Of a stretch of DNA of 64,000 bases, positions 42,505-55,182 are shown piece by piece. The notes beneath the pieces are model-generated. The model saw only the letters and a program-made list of their open reading frames with translations. It did not search any database and was not told where the DNA came from. A program made the position numbers and the translations under genes. Each line of letters begins with the position of its first letter. The stretch's first letter is position 1. The stretch is from Niebla homalea (lineage: Eukaryota; Ascomycota; Lecanoromycetes; Lecanorales; Ramalinaceae): NCBI GenBank assembly GCA_019925105.1, contig JAHGAU010000013.1, forward strand, positions 1,178,001 through 1,242,000, read 5' to 3'.

Positions 42505-45495
42505 ATGCATCAGTATCCTCGTCAATCGCCCACCACCGCCTCTCCGGCCAATTCTCCACGCACTAACCCCACACGGACAAACAATCAAAGAGAAGGAGAC
42601 ACTGCAAGTAACAGGAATGGATCAGATCGGCGCGCGTCGAGTGATCAGGGGAGCACTAGAGCAGACAACGCAGATGTAATGCTTCAGTCGCCGGGAACTT
42701 CTTCTTCTCAAAGTAGTGAGACTCGGGCCAAATTGAATCAGCTTGTTCGGGTAGATCCAGCATTCATCTTCGTTTGATGATAAGGGCTAACTGTCTCAAT
42801 CATAGAACTACTTCACGAAAGCGGCATTGATCATCCTCAATGCCAGAGTATCGCTTCCGGCCGCCTATACCAAAGACACGAGGACTCGAAGAGTCAATCG
42901 ATGGGTACGCAGAATTTCACCTCGGCTCTGATGCTTTGGGTCCTTTGGAATGATTGGCTGACATTGTCTGATTAGTTCAACGTCGAGATTGACGACACGG
43001 ATCTGACTGCAGATCAGCTCCAGCCATGGCGATTCTGCGATGCCATTGAAGATCGGCCGCCTCCTCTTATAATCGAAACCTACATTGACATTGGAGAATT
43101 GACCAACAATCAGAGCCTGATCTTCACCGATGAAAACGGGAAGCGCTGGGACGTTGAGGAGGCATTGAACTCCTCACCAAGCTCCTCTGGTGGCAATAGT
43201 GATGGCTCGAGGCCTGAGGTGATAGTGGAAAGATGGGTGATACAGTTGGGTTCGAGAGGCTCCCAAGCCTTGCCGCAAAATCTTGGAGCGCTACTGCCTC
43301 GCACGTACAAGAACAGCATCGTTCTCTTTCGATCACTTTACATGTATGCCAAGCTGTTTCCGGCCTGGAAGATTGGTAAAAAGCTATTTGAATCTCGATC
43401 ATCTCAACATACACCCAAGCTGAGGTATCGCATATCCTCGGACCCCGTATCTCAGACCTCCTCACGACAAGATAATCTCACAACTCCACTCTTTGCCGGC
43501 CAAGATGATGTGGTGCAAAGCCATGCGTTGGAGCCAGTTGATTCACCCGCTGGCTCATTCTCCATCCGCGTCACTTGCCGTACTTCATGCGACTTTCGAA
43601 TAGATAACTCTGAAGCCTTTCTCAGCTCACGACTCATGGGCATGGATATCCCCTTCTCCGATCGCCCCACTGCAAGGCGATTGGAATCCGCCCCGACCCG
43701 GCACCATTATATGGGACAGCATCTTGGGCCCGGATCTGCACCACGCCAAGCCCTGACACGACCATCTCTAGCCGACCAAGGTCAGGCATATGGAAGCATG
43801 TCGACCTTTCATCAAGTCGGGCCTCAAGCCGGGACAAGCCCCATGTCTGCCCTTCGGGCTGCCAAAGTCGCTGGATCGGTATCTCCCGAGGACAGCGCCC
43901 CAAAGAAGGTAGCCCCCAACACGGGGTCGACACAAGAATCAAGATTATCTCTTCGATCAGCCGATGCTCCTCCAAGCGTTGGCCGTAGGCCGTCGGTGTC
44001 TTTTATGCCATTCAAAGCTCCGTCATTGTCTGCCTCCCCTTCCCCAGCCGAACACATGATGACCTCCGCCCCACGCGCAGGATCTTCGTTGGGTAAATCC
44101 TCACCGTTAGCCATTCTTGCGGAGGCACGCCACCCTTCCGGACAGGCACCATCTCGAAGCTCCCCAAATGCGAATGCAAATGAGCAGGCAGGGCCACCTT
44201 CTCTATCTACTTCCCCCAAGCCGCCAGCTCCCGCAAGATACAGTAGCAGTTTTGGGCATCGGAAGGCAAAGCTCTCTACTGGTGGAAGTAAGACAGAGGA
44301 CGACAACAGCAGCGGTAAGGCTAGCGCCACATCTTCTGCCGCTCTACCTGGATCTGGAGTTTTGCCTGAGGGAGGTACAAGTTCCGGCTCTCTCCAGACG
44401 GATGATGACAACATCTCCGATTTCTTGAAATTGCTTGACCAAAAGAAGGACCTGAGAAGTTTCAGGGCTCCTCGGGAAGGATCGAGCTCGGACGCATCGA
44501 CAAAGAGGACAAGCGCACAGCTCTCCAGGTTTCGCGGCATGAGGGATTCAAACTCTGTGTTGACGGACTCAATGTCCTCCTCTCTCGTCAACCATCGATC
44601 CTCGAGCTCCTCGAGCAGACAGCTTGCGAACATACCTGCCATGGTAGCTGGCACTTCGATGTCTACTTCATCATCGCCTGGAAAGCCAATTTCCCCCCAC
44701 ACGCCTCATACACCAGCAATCCCGTCCCGACTGAGCGCGAACAGTATCGCCGAATATGCTCGTCCGCCCAGCGCGGAGGGGCGCCGCAACCGATCATCGA
44801 TTGACGAAGAAGCCCCGCAGAACTTGCGCAGTCATACACCAGGAGCAATTGACATCCCTACATCTCCTCGATCTTTTCATCCTAGCTATCGGAGGTCCAG
44901 CTCGCTTGCGCAAGGACACCGAGCCATGCCTTCTGATGATGACGACATGTTTCCCATGATCATGCGAAGTGCCAGCCTGGGGCCGGACGACCGCCCCCCC
45001 CCTAGTCGCAGCGCTCTTATCGGCCTCTACGAAGACTCGAACCGCGATGAGACAGCAGTGGCGAACCCGAGCGTTGATAATCATCCAACATTCGGCCCTC
45101 CTTTAGAACTCGACCAACCGGATGGTCATGTCATGGAGCGACAGCGCTCGTTAGAGGGTCAAGACATCAATCCTTCCTCCTACTCGAGACGAGGCGGCGT
45201 CTATCGTCCCCACATTGGCCGCGGGAATTGGCGCACCGAGACGCCACCTCAAGGATCTTCGTCCAGTTTAGTCGAGCGTGCTAGTGCGGGCAGTGGAAGC
45301 TCCGATCAGCGCGGTGGCCGATATAGCTTCTCGCGCCCGACGAGCACGTTCGAGGACGAAGAACCATTGCTTTTCGCCATGAGCGATTTTGATACTGTCC
45401 AGCAAAGCCGTCGGAGCCGAGAAGATCTAAGAGCGGGCAGCCACGGGGCGTGGGAATCGGCTGGAAGCTCAAGGCGCGGTCGAGGTAGCTCCTGA
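42505..45495 (+). CDS. ATG13: autophagy regulatory protein Atg13
   Basis: Three exons (42505-42750, 42806-42904, 42976-45495) give 954 aa. The HORMA domain (residues about 75-260) begins [20 protein letters not shown], then [20 protein letters not shown] and [19 protein letters not shown]. It continues with [20 protein letters not shown] and [20 protein letters not shown], all of which match Atg13. Intron boundaries fall inside the domain and are confirmed by it. The rest is long, disordered and Ser/Pro-rich, and it holds the Atg1- and Atg17-binding regions by analogy (a [13 protein letters not shown] segment resembles the Atg1-binding helix area). Atg13 bridges Atg1 to Atg17 in the preautophagosomal complex and is phosphorylated by TORC1. 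No odd features in the domain. Confidence 0.95.
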
Positions 45496-46521
45496 ATCAC
45501 ACATATGGACATACTTCTCAAATTGGGCACACACACCGGACTCCACACCTTGATCGACATGGTCTGGTACGAGGTCACTACTGCATTGCGACAGGCGTTC
45601 ACTTCAAGATGAGGATTGGGGATACAATTTTATGATGGTAGCGTCCACGAACTGTTGTTTCTATATATATACATCGCCTTTATCAGCAAGATGGTGCAAT
45701 TCAGCGGATGTCGTTCACCAAGTTTTGTTACTACTAACAACTAGATTGGATGGGAAAATGCTGGTCGGAGTGGATCATAGTGTTTTGGGTACTGCTCAAT
45801 GTTGGGAGCAGCTACAAGAAAAGTGTTCGGCGGAAGTGACATGGTCGCCGCCCATGCAATGCAATGCAGTGGGCAGTGGACATTAGAGAAACAAATATCA
45901 AAAACAACAGATGATTCAAAATATCATTCCACCTCATGATTAAGACCTATTCTACATTTGTTGGGCAGTTCCAATTGCGTGCTTGTTGAGGCAGTTTCGA
46001 GTCGAATTAATTCAGCTGAAATGGTATAAGAGGGTGTGACTCGCTGGCTTGTTTCTTGTAGATGATGTAGTGAGAGTGAGAGTGTCTGAGGAGTATCGGC
46101 AGAATGCTTGAGGATGTGCTCCAATATTGGACGCTGATTGGTCAGATCAAGCAGCTGCATAACGCGATATCCCGGCGCCGCTGCGAGTCATCATCATCGT
46201 GTCCATCCCTCCATCTTCTTCTTTCGCTCCTTCCCCACCTCCTTGCTCCTCCTACACTGTCGCGCCAGACATAATTCTTCTATCACCTACAATTCTACTT
46301 CTTGGGAATCACCGCTCTCACACTTCTCCCGCCTTCCCACAACCCCCAAGTCGTCAAAATCATCCCAGCACCTGGAAGCTTCATTGCTAGCTGCTTTTGT
46401 ATTTATTCGGCCTTCATCCCCTCCAAAGCGCCTTTAAATACGCCGTGGTCCCACTGAGGTCACAGCGAGGCGTGTCATCTGGAGCGACTGGAACCTTCTC
46501 CAGCGCTCCATCATTCGTCAT
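45496..46521. other. intergenic stretch upstream of the IBtk-like gene
   Basis: No gene. A CT-rich tract (about 46196-46290) precedes the ATG at 46522 and is typical of fungal 5' leaders. Nothing else can be supported. Confidence 0.6.
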
Positions 46522-49500
46522 ATGAGTCACCTTCTCTGGAAATCCTTTTTCGAGAATGACCATGATCGGTTTCAACATACCCTGGCAAGGGCTACATTCA
46601 ATGCCTCCGCTCAATCGAAGGGCAAGATTGGAGCTGGCCTTTCCACTAGCCCTGGGACCATCCTGGCTACATCTGCCACCGTGACCAAAGCCAAGAGGCA
46701 TAATGAGCCCGCACAAGGAGCTTCACAACCGATAAGCAATGCAGGGGGTAGTGGGAGCATTGCTCTAAGTAGATCAGATATCAATTGGAAGGATATGCAC
46801 GGCGTCAATCTCCTACACCAGATCGCGTCCGCCACATCACCCGAAGCCTCCGAATTTGTGCGTACCCTGCTCGAGCTGCCATACCTTGACCTTTACGCTC
46901 AAGATGATGAGAGCGGGTGGACCGCTCTTCACCGAGCCCTCTACTTCGGCAACATAACCATTGCGAGGGCTTTGATGCAAAGAGACGTACAGGATGCGAT
47001 GCAACATTCGGTCGTTGGTCTATCCCATATCTCGGGTGGACTCATCAAGATCAAGGATCGCGAAGGTTACAGTCCATTCGACGTCTATGGGGCTTCAATC
47101 GCCGGTCGAATTATCCGCCACACTCCAGGAATCCCACTTCTTGGTGATGGATCTGAAGAGGAAGAGAATGAGTTGGCGCAAGGTGTCAGCGGAGACAGGA
47201 ACGATGACGAAGACTCTCACCTACTGCTTCCTCGAGTACAAGTTCATGGCGATGAAGTCTTTGCATTCGGCAGCAATAAGAACTTCACCCTTGGTTTCGG
47301 GGATGAGGATGACCGCCAATTCCCCGAACGAATCCATTTGAAGCGGCCTGATCAGTTACTGTACCGTTTCTTCGAAGAGTACTCGGCCTCGTCACGAATG
47401 AAGCCCAGGTCGCCTTTGGATGAGGAGAGACCTAAGCCTTTTGGAATCTTTGAGATGCCTGCCATTGTTCGCTATCGACCTCTTCTCATTCAAGATATCC
47501 AGCTGTCCAAACTCCATTCGGCCATTCTCACCAATGATCCGGAGTCAAACCTCTACATGTGTGGCTTCGGCTCTGGAGGAAGACTAGGCACTGGCGATGA
47601 GACCACACGATTTGCTTATGTCAATATCCATGGAGGAGGTTTGGCTGGCAAACGAGTGATACATGTTGGTCTAGGCCAAAACCATACTCTTGCCATTACC
47701 AACGAAGGTGAGACTTTTACCTGGGGTAGCAATGCTTTCGGTCAATTGGGGTACGCACCCAGCGCGAGCCCTTCTGGAATCAAGGACGAAGAATCTGTAC
47801 AACTGCTCCCTCGTCAAGTCTTTGGTCCATTGAAAAGGGAGATTGCGGTGGGAGCAGCTGCATCACGGATTCACAGCGCTATCATCACATCGTCATCGCT
47901 ATATACATTCGGTAAGAATGAGGGTCAAATGGGTCTAGTAGACTCGGATGCGCGCTCTCTAATCTCGCAAAACACACCCCGAAAGGTCGGCGCCTCGCTC
48001 TTTGCTTTTCCCATCACTTCAGTATCGGCCATTGATCGAGCGACTATCTGTCTTCTGGAGGATCATGAAGTTTGGGTATTCGCCAATTACGGGTACACCA
48101 AAGTGTCATTCCCCGTGCAAAGCTTCAGCAACTACTTCCTGGAGCACGACCAGAGTAAGGACCGAACGAGACCAACCAGACAATCCGTCCAAGGAAGCGA
48201 AATTTGCAAGGTCACGTCCGGGGGTGAGACGATTTGCGCAATGACCAATCAGGGTGACGTCTTTACCATGTATGTTAGCCAAAAGACCGAAACCACGACG
48301 ACTTCTGCTTCTACGACCAATCCTGCCAAAATCAGGGGCGCCCTTTCTACTCCTCAGCGGGTTTGGTCGCTTAAGAAGGCACACATGGCTGTGAGAGATG
48401 TCGGCGTTGGTCAAGACGGCTCCATCATCATCTGTACAGAATCTGGCTCGGTGTGGAGGAGAGTCAAGCGAGCAAAGATCAAGGATGCTACGGCCGTCGG
48501 CCTCTCAGAATACAGGGCCAAAGACTACAAGTTTTCTCGTGTCCCTGGATTGACTAGAATCACTGCCGTAAGGAGCAATACGTTTGGCGCCTTCGCTGCT
48601 GTCCGTCGTGACTGCGATGTATTGCAGGCTCAGGTCGATGTGGATGGCACAAGTCTATGGAAAGACCTCTATCCACTCCTGCCATTCCACGGATTTGGAG
48701 CAGAAGACTCGGATACTGAGGAGCCTACTCCGCGCTTCTGGGTGTCAAGTCAGCCCAATGACGTTGCTGGCATACGTCGAGCCGTGACTCGCCACTCAAA
48801 CATCGAAAAGGAAATGGGAAGCTTTCTGGCGGATCGACATACCTCAGAAGATGATCACTTTGACCTTCAACTCGGCACTACGATTTCCGATGTCCGCATA
48901 CCCATCCATGCGTTTATGTTCGCTAGTCGCAGTGCTCCAGTGGCACGAGGACTGCAGACCTTCCCCGATTCGTATTTCTTCTCGATTCCAGACGTTCTGA
49001 CAATCGAGTATGACAAAGACGGGAAACCTTTGATCCTTTTCTCGGGAGTTGACTTCCTCACAATGCTCAATTTGGTTCTCTACATCTACACCGACTCAAT
49101 CATAGATGTGTGGCATTTTCAAAGGCGCTCCCAAGCCTCTGCCCACAGATATCGGCAAGTGAGGGTTGAATTGATGAAGGTCTCCTCTCAGCTCGAGATG
49201 CGCAAGTTAGAACACGCAGTCCGATTGATGACGGAGCCACCCAAGACTCTGCACACTGATCTTGAAATTGCCATCCGTGATGACGGATATTTCCAAGATG
49301 GCGACATTGAGATTGCGCTTGATGGGGCGACCGAGCTGGCTCACAGCACCTTGGTGTGTCAACGATGCCCCTTCTTTGAGGGGATGTTTCAAGGACGAGC
49401 AGCAGGACGCTGGCTTAGCTCTCGACGGGATCAAGATCAGGACATCCCGGAGCCTACCAAAATCGACTTGACCCACATCAGTCCAGACATCTTTACATTT

Positions 49501-51692
49501 GTCCTTCGACACATTTACGCAGACGCTGATGAGCGCATGTTTGATGACGTGGTCACAGCTGATCTTGATACTTATCTTGATCTCGTCATCGAGGTCATGT
49601 CGGTGGCAAATGAACTTATGCTTGACCGTCTTGCGCAATGCTGTCAGAAGGTCATTGGGCGATATGGTATGAAATGACAGTATGGTTGGAAGAGAAGAGG
49701 CTGACGCAGGGCTATAGTAAACACGCGGAACGTCTGCCAATTACTGAATGCCGTTGCACCTTGCTCTGTCACTGAGTTCAAGGAAGCTGCTCTAGAGTAT
49801 ATATGCCTCAATCTTGAGGACATGCTCGAGAATCAGTGGGCACCTCTGAAATACAATTGGCAGAATCTTACTGATGAATTGATAGTCTCTTGACAGAGCT
49901 AGACAACGATCTCATGCTTGAGCTTGACGAGGTCGTCCGACAGAATCAGTTGACCTGCCTTCCTATCGCAAGGAGCGGCAGAGCAGAGGCGGACTTGCTT
50001 GATCGTCATCCGGAACTAACCGAAGCTATGGAGCATAGCAAGCGTCTCAAGATTGATCAAGTGCGCCTGCAGTCAAGGCTGCGCGAGAAGGAGACCAGGA
50101 TTGGTGGAACGCCCAAAGCAGGCGAGGAGCTGTTGGATGACTTTCAGTCACCATTAACACGGAAGTCTTCCAAGGTCACAGCCAAAGAGGGCTTTACAAA
50201 AACTCCATCGCTCAAAGCGAAATCTTCTTCAAATGACCTGATGTTCGAGATGGATGATGACGATGGGAACCAAGAATCGGAACGTCCACCAGTTCCAACT
50301 AGATATCCGAGAAAGAGTCAATCTCCATATCTCGCACCAATGCCCGAGACGGCCGACGAGGAAGCGTTGGATGGTTTGGACACTAATCGAGCAGTGTCTG
50401 CGAGCCCATCAGCTACTAGCGTTCCTGGCCCACCTGAAGGTGCGGGATATGCATCCTCGGCCGAGCCTGGAGCGACACCGGCAAGTAAGCTGGTTTGGAC
50501 AAATTTGAGTGTGGGTACCTCCAAGCTGGATATGAAAGAGATCATGGCTCAGGCCAGCTCCAATCGAACTTCAACACTATCTTCTGGTCTAGCCATACCC
50601 GAGGCGCAGCAACGTCCGCCGAGGCCTCCTTTGCCATCAAAGCTGTCTCAGCGTGAGAGAAAGAAGCAACAGCAGCAGCTACAGCTTCAACAGGCGGAGT
50701 CATTACGTCAAGCCCAGCTGAACGAGTCAAGTGGAGTTTCTTCGGCTGCACCAACCATGCCAGAAAAAGCTGTCTCGCCCTGGCAAAGGACTGGCTCGGG
50801 TCCCAAAGTGTCCTTGAAGGACGTCATCGGCGCCGAGGCCAAGACCCTAAGCTCAGGGGAGAAACCAAGTTCAACAGCCCCCCAACGAACACCTTCGCCG
50901 ATGACAATGCGTCAAACCGTCGCTGGCAGAAAGCCTTCTAATATTGGCAACCCAACGACGCCCAGTGGACCTCCTGCAGCTCGTCCAACCTCATCACACT
51001 CGTCCAATGCCCAAGCCTTTCCCAAAGGATCCCTCTCCACCCCTACCGACATTGGCCCAGCATCCACCCCTCCCTCCAAACCATCCTCCACGCTCTCCCC
51101 GCCGCGCTCGGTCTCAACGTACGACCCACCAATCATCCAATCCGTCCGCCATCACCATCCCGAATCATCCACCACCCAAGACCCCGAACCCAGCCTTCAA
51201 CTGTCAATGACTGATATTCTCACCCAACAGCAGACTGAGAAGCAATTAATCAGGGATATCGTAGAGGGCAAGAATAAACGGAGTTTGCAGGAGATCCAGA
51301 CAGAGCAAGCGTTTCAGGAGTGGTGGGATAAGGAGAGGAGAAAAGTGCAGGAGGAAGAGGAAGAGGAGGCGGGCAAGACTGGGGGCAAGGGGAAGGGAAG
51401 GAGAGGTGGGAGGGCGAGGGTGAGGGCGAGGGCCGGTGCTCCTACCAGTGGCGCTGGCAGTGAAGGGCGAAAAGAGGGAAAAGCTGGTGAGGGCCCAAGG
51501 GTGCCAACGGCTGGCGGGGATGGTGTCGAGAAGATGGAGGGAAGAAGCAAGAGAGACGATCAACGTGGCAATGTGAATAGAGGCAAAGTCCCGCAAGGGA
51601 GGGGAAGAGGTGGCAGTAGAGGTGGCAGTAGAGGAGGAGGGCAGAAGAGCCAACGCGCCAGGGGTGGAGCTAGAGGAGGCGCCGCCTCGTGA
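46522..51692 (+). CDS. IBtk-like ankyrin-RCC1-BTB protein
   Basis: Three exons (46522-49666, 49718-49835, 49886-51692) give 1689 aa. The order is that of IBtk, the inhibitor of Bruton's tyrosine kinase. Ankyrin repeats come at about 88-160 (WTALHRALYFGNITIARALM). RCC1-type repeats lie at about 235-560 (VFAFGSNKNFTLGFGDEDDR, YMCGFGSGGRLGTGDE, FTWGSNAFGQLGY, LYTFGKNEGQMGL). Two BTB domains follow (from about 775, TISDVRIPIHAFMFASRSAP; from about 935, ELAHSTLVCQRCPFFEGMFQ). After the second intron comes a disordered tail with SKVTAKEGFTKTPSLKAKSS and a C-terminal RGG stretch (GRGRGGSRGGSRGGGQ). In animals IBtk is a substrate adaptor for Cul3 ubiquitin ligases; the fungal role is inferred to be similar. 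Splice junctions preserve the frame and family sequence (VNTRNVCQLLNAVAPCSVTE). Confidence 0.9.
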
Positions 51693-51954
51693 CGGACCAA
51701 GCAAGCTCTAGCGAGTGCGATGTACTGGTTTCGACGACCGGAAGTGAGCGTTTCATGTATATACGAGATGTGTTTGGATTCGTATATTGTACATACAGAC
51801 TTCTCACCACTAATGCTATCCCTCCCTTCTACCTTCCTGTAAACCCCGATATCCTAACACGTATTTCAGACCCAAACAGCACTTAAGCATTAACGATGGT
51901 TCGGTGTTTTTTTTTCCCCCTTTTTTTTCCCGATTTTTCCCAATAATACCTATC

Positions 51955-52900
51955 TAGAGAGAGAGGGGGAGTGGGAGAGGGAGAGGGAGATGGAGAGAGA
52001 ACAAGGAAGAGGGAGAAAGGGAGGGAGGTGGACAGGCGAACAGACGGATAAATAGATCGGTGGGCGGACGGACGGGCGGAGAGACAGAGAGAGAGATAGA
52101 GAGATGGACAGATAGAGAGATGGACAGATAGAGAGAGGGAGAGAGGCAGACGGACGGACTGATAGAAAGAGATACAGAGACAGAGAGGCGGACGGATGAA
52201 CAGATAGGCGGACAGACGGATGGATGGCAGACACACAGCCAGACGGATGGGCAGATAGACGGACGGGCAGATGAATTAGTAAACAGACAGATGGATAAAC
52301 AGACTAAAAGACGGGCAGACGGATAGATAGATAGAGAGAGAGACAGACAGAGGGAGATAGAGAGGACAGGCAGAGAGACTAGCAGACAGAAAGACTGATA
52401 AATAAAGAGACAAATAGACGGACGGATGGGCGGATAGAGAGACTGATAGATACAGAAACAGAGAGTCATAGAGAGACAGACAGGCGGACGGATGAAGAGA
52501 TAGGCGGACAGATGGACGATTAGGCAGACAGGCAGGCAGACAGACCGATGAGCAGATAGCCTGGCAAATAAACAGACAGATAGACAGACCGGCAGAGGGA
52601 CATAGAGACGGACGGAGAGACGGACAGACGGACAGACAGACAAGTGGAGAGACGGACAGGCAGATTAGCGGACGGGCAGATGGACGAACGGGCAGATAGA
52701 TTGGCAAACAGACAGATAGATAGAGATAGATGGACAGATGGGCAGACAGACAGGTGGAGAGACAGACAGATAGATAGACTGGCAGACAGACAGAAAGACG
52801 GATAAGCAGACGTACGGAGAGACCGATAGAGAGACAGACTGATAAATAGACGGAGGGACAGACCGATGAATGGACAAATGGGCGGATAGGCGGACTGATG
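51955..52900. repeat. degenerate GACA/GATA/GACG tetranucleotide satellite
   Basis: Nearly 950 bp on the plus strand are built from GAxA/GAxG-type tetramers (GACA, GACG, GATA, GGCA, GAGA) with little unique sequence. The purine bias is strong and A/G-rich over the whole length. On the minus strand all frames are mostly free of stops and read Ser-Val-Cys-Leu-type peptides. The tract begins as GA-rich sequence and merges with a GATGG-rich part at its end. No perfect unit persists for more than a few copies, so it is an old, mutated array. Confidence 0.9.
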
Positions 52901-52987
52901 CACCTTAATCGTGCGGTCGAATCGTGCAGAGAGGGGGCTACTATTAATACCTGTGTATACACTGGAACGGTGGATGGGAAAGGGGAG

Positions 52988-53130
52988 ATGGTGAAGAGTG
53001 GTGATGGAAAGAGGTGAGGGGGAATGGTGAAGAGTTGTGATGGGATGGGGAAGGGGGGATGGTGAAGAGTTGTGATGGGAGGGGGAAGGGAGGTGATGGT
53101 GAAGAGTGATGATGGGAGAGGGAGGAGGCG
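52988..53130. repeat. 36-bp minisatellite, about four copies
   Basis: The word ATGGTGAAGAG recurs at 52988, 53024, 53059 and 53096, a period of 36 bp. Each is followed by TTGTGATGGG- or TGGTGATGG-type sequence and a G-rich end. Copies differ at several positions. Confidence 0.85.
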
Positions 53131-54285
53131 GGGCTATGTGGTGGTGGTGTTCGCGGGAGATAGAGGGTGTGAGTGGGGGAGGAAAGGTGTTGCATACCAT
53201 CACAGGATGAGGGGATGAGGGGATGAGGAGATGAGGGGGGATGAAGGATGGGGATGGGGGGAAGGTTCGTCGTTCTGGTGGTGGTCGTGGTGGTGGTGGT
53301 GGAGGAATATTTGAGGGAAAGGGGAGCGAAGAGGGTGATGATGATGGGTAGGTAGTGCAATGGTCAGTGGCACCCAAGCAATGAGAACCGTCCACCAACG
53401 ACCAAGTCTGGGTCGTGTGGGTAGCAGACCAGTAGGGTGAGGAGGGGGAAAGGGGGAAATCATTGGGAATGACGTTTTTTTTTGGTTTTTTTTTTGGGTG
53501 GCGGCTGTTGTGTTGATGCTGTGGTGGGTTTGTTCGGGATGCGCATGGAAGAGAAGTGATGATGATGTGGTGGATCTGATAGGAGGGAGGAGGGAGATGG
53601 AAACATAGTTGGGGGTTTGAGGCAGAAGGCGAAAGGGATCTGTATTATGATGGATGGGATTAGCGTGGAAGCAAGCTCAGACAAGCAATAGATGGGGAGG
53701 AGGGTAAATAGGCTGTCAGGCTGTGTGGCGATTGAGGCAAGAGATGGGAATTTGAAGAGCTGGGAAGGACGAGGAAACGGACTGCAACGGAGTCGTGCCA
53801 TAAGGAGGGCTTCGAAAAATGCTAACGGTAGAAGGAAGAGGTTGATAGGCTAGGAGCGGCAGAGAGAATGTAATCAGGGGGTTGTATGCGATCAAACATA
53901 ATTCAGACCTTTCCCTCCTTTGATCACCTAGGTCATTGGGGCTACTTTTGCTTTCCATAATGGATAAGATATGGCAAGATTAGGATATTTTAGATCTTGC
54001 CACTAACCATTCTGCTTGAGCCCGTCATACCACCCTGTCAAGTGTGCTGCTGGCTTTGTATTTGCGCCAATTTTTGGAGATTTCCTCACTGAATCATGTT
54101 ATGTGCCCTTCGCATATCATTGATAGACTCTGAATAGTCTGGATAATTCAATCTTCTAATTTCCAACGTACCCGATTGACGCTCGGTCTTTGTCAACCAT
54201 CTGAATCTGCTAACGATATTCTGGAGAGCTGAGTGGTCACATCTTTTCGTCATACCGAAATCCACAGAGATCTGACTTCGATCAG

Positions 54286-55182
54286 TCAATCCTCGTCCTG
54301 GAGATGCATTGGGAACAGTGGCAGCTTAATCGGCGTCGCTCCATTGCCCCATAGACCCGCAACCCCTGCATAGTCTTTAAAATCACGCCAGTCAGCAAGT
54401 CAGCCAACAACACACGCTCATGCTCATCCGCATGGACCCAGAAAATATAGAAACATGGGATAGAAATACTCACAAGCCAACCCACTAACCCCAAACCCTA
54501 CCGCACTCCCTGCCGTGGTCAACAGCCCCTGGCCCCCCATCATATTCCCCACCGCAAGCAACGCCAACTCCACCGCAAACAGCGTCAGCATACCCACAAA
54601 CACCCAATCCGTCCTCACCGCGCCCACCAGGAAAATCACCGTCAGAATGAACCACGCCCAGTACCAGACCCCCATGGCATCATAGAACTCCCGCGTCGGC
54701 TCGTGGGTGGTGGGGTCTGTGTACGCGGCCAGGATACCGGACAAGGGCAGGTAGATGAATGCGTAGGCGAGGTTGAAGGCGCCGTAGGAAGGGAGCACCG
54801 TCGCGGCGAAGGTGTCCGAGTGGGCGCCCGCACCCGCGCGTAAGAGGTGAATGATCCCCGTCAGGAATTGGCAGAGCCCGCCGAAGAAGATGAGGACGCC
54901 AAGGAGGGCATTGGGGTGACTGATCGAGCGGGTGTGTACGCCGAAGGCGGAGACGAGGAAGAGGCAGGTGGCGAAGGAGAGGATGCCTAGTGGGGCCGGG
55001 TGGGCAAATCTTCTGCGATGGGGCGGGTTTGGTGGAGCGGGAAACGGGGTTGCGGATGTTTGGTCGTGGTGAGGTGTTGGTGGGGTGACCGCCTTTTCGG
55101 GATCGTAGTCTTGGTGAGTGGATTTGTCGCCAGCGGCAGTGGAGGATGGGGACGAGGAGGAGGCGAGGTAAGTGGAAGACAT
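54286..55182 (-). CDS. GPR1/FUN34/YaaH acetate transporter family protein
   Basis: Two exons (55182-54474 and 54374-54286) give 265 aa. Six hydrophobic segments follow a polar Ser/Pro-rich N-terminus. Family marks are FAHPAPLGILSFATCLFLVS (the NPAPLG motif, with His for Asn), LLGVLIFFGGLCQFLTGII, SYGAFNLAYAFIYLPLSG and GVWYWAWFILTVIFLVG. The last exon gives AYYAGVAGLWGNGATPIKLP LF, the usual end. The family includes yeast Ady2/Ato2 and Aspergillus AcpA, which take up acetate with protons. The intron donor is GTGAGT. The start at 55182 (MSSTYLASSSSPSSTA) is preferred over an upstream non-ATG extension. Expected in the plasma membrane. The His in the first motif is worth noting but is not proof of lost activity. 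Confidence 0.92.

Larger units (their letters stand above)
51693..54285. other. repeat-rich intergenic region
   Basis: Apart from the satellite and minisatellite listed separately there is no supportable gene. 53460-54285 is unique sequence with T and G runs. Long minus-strand frames (51883-53398) are an effect of the satellite composition. Confidence 0.7.

Noticed and set aside
43824..44702. Minus-strand 292-aa frame opposite Atg13
   Set aside because: Shadow of the Ser/Pro-rich region; Atg13 frame has the conserved domain.
51883..53398. Long minus-strand frames with Ser-Val-Cys-Leu repeats
   Set aside because: All three frames are open because the satellite lacks stop-forming words; the peptides are the translated repeat, not a gene.
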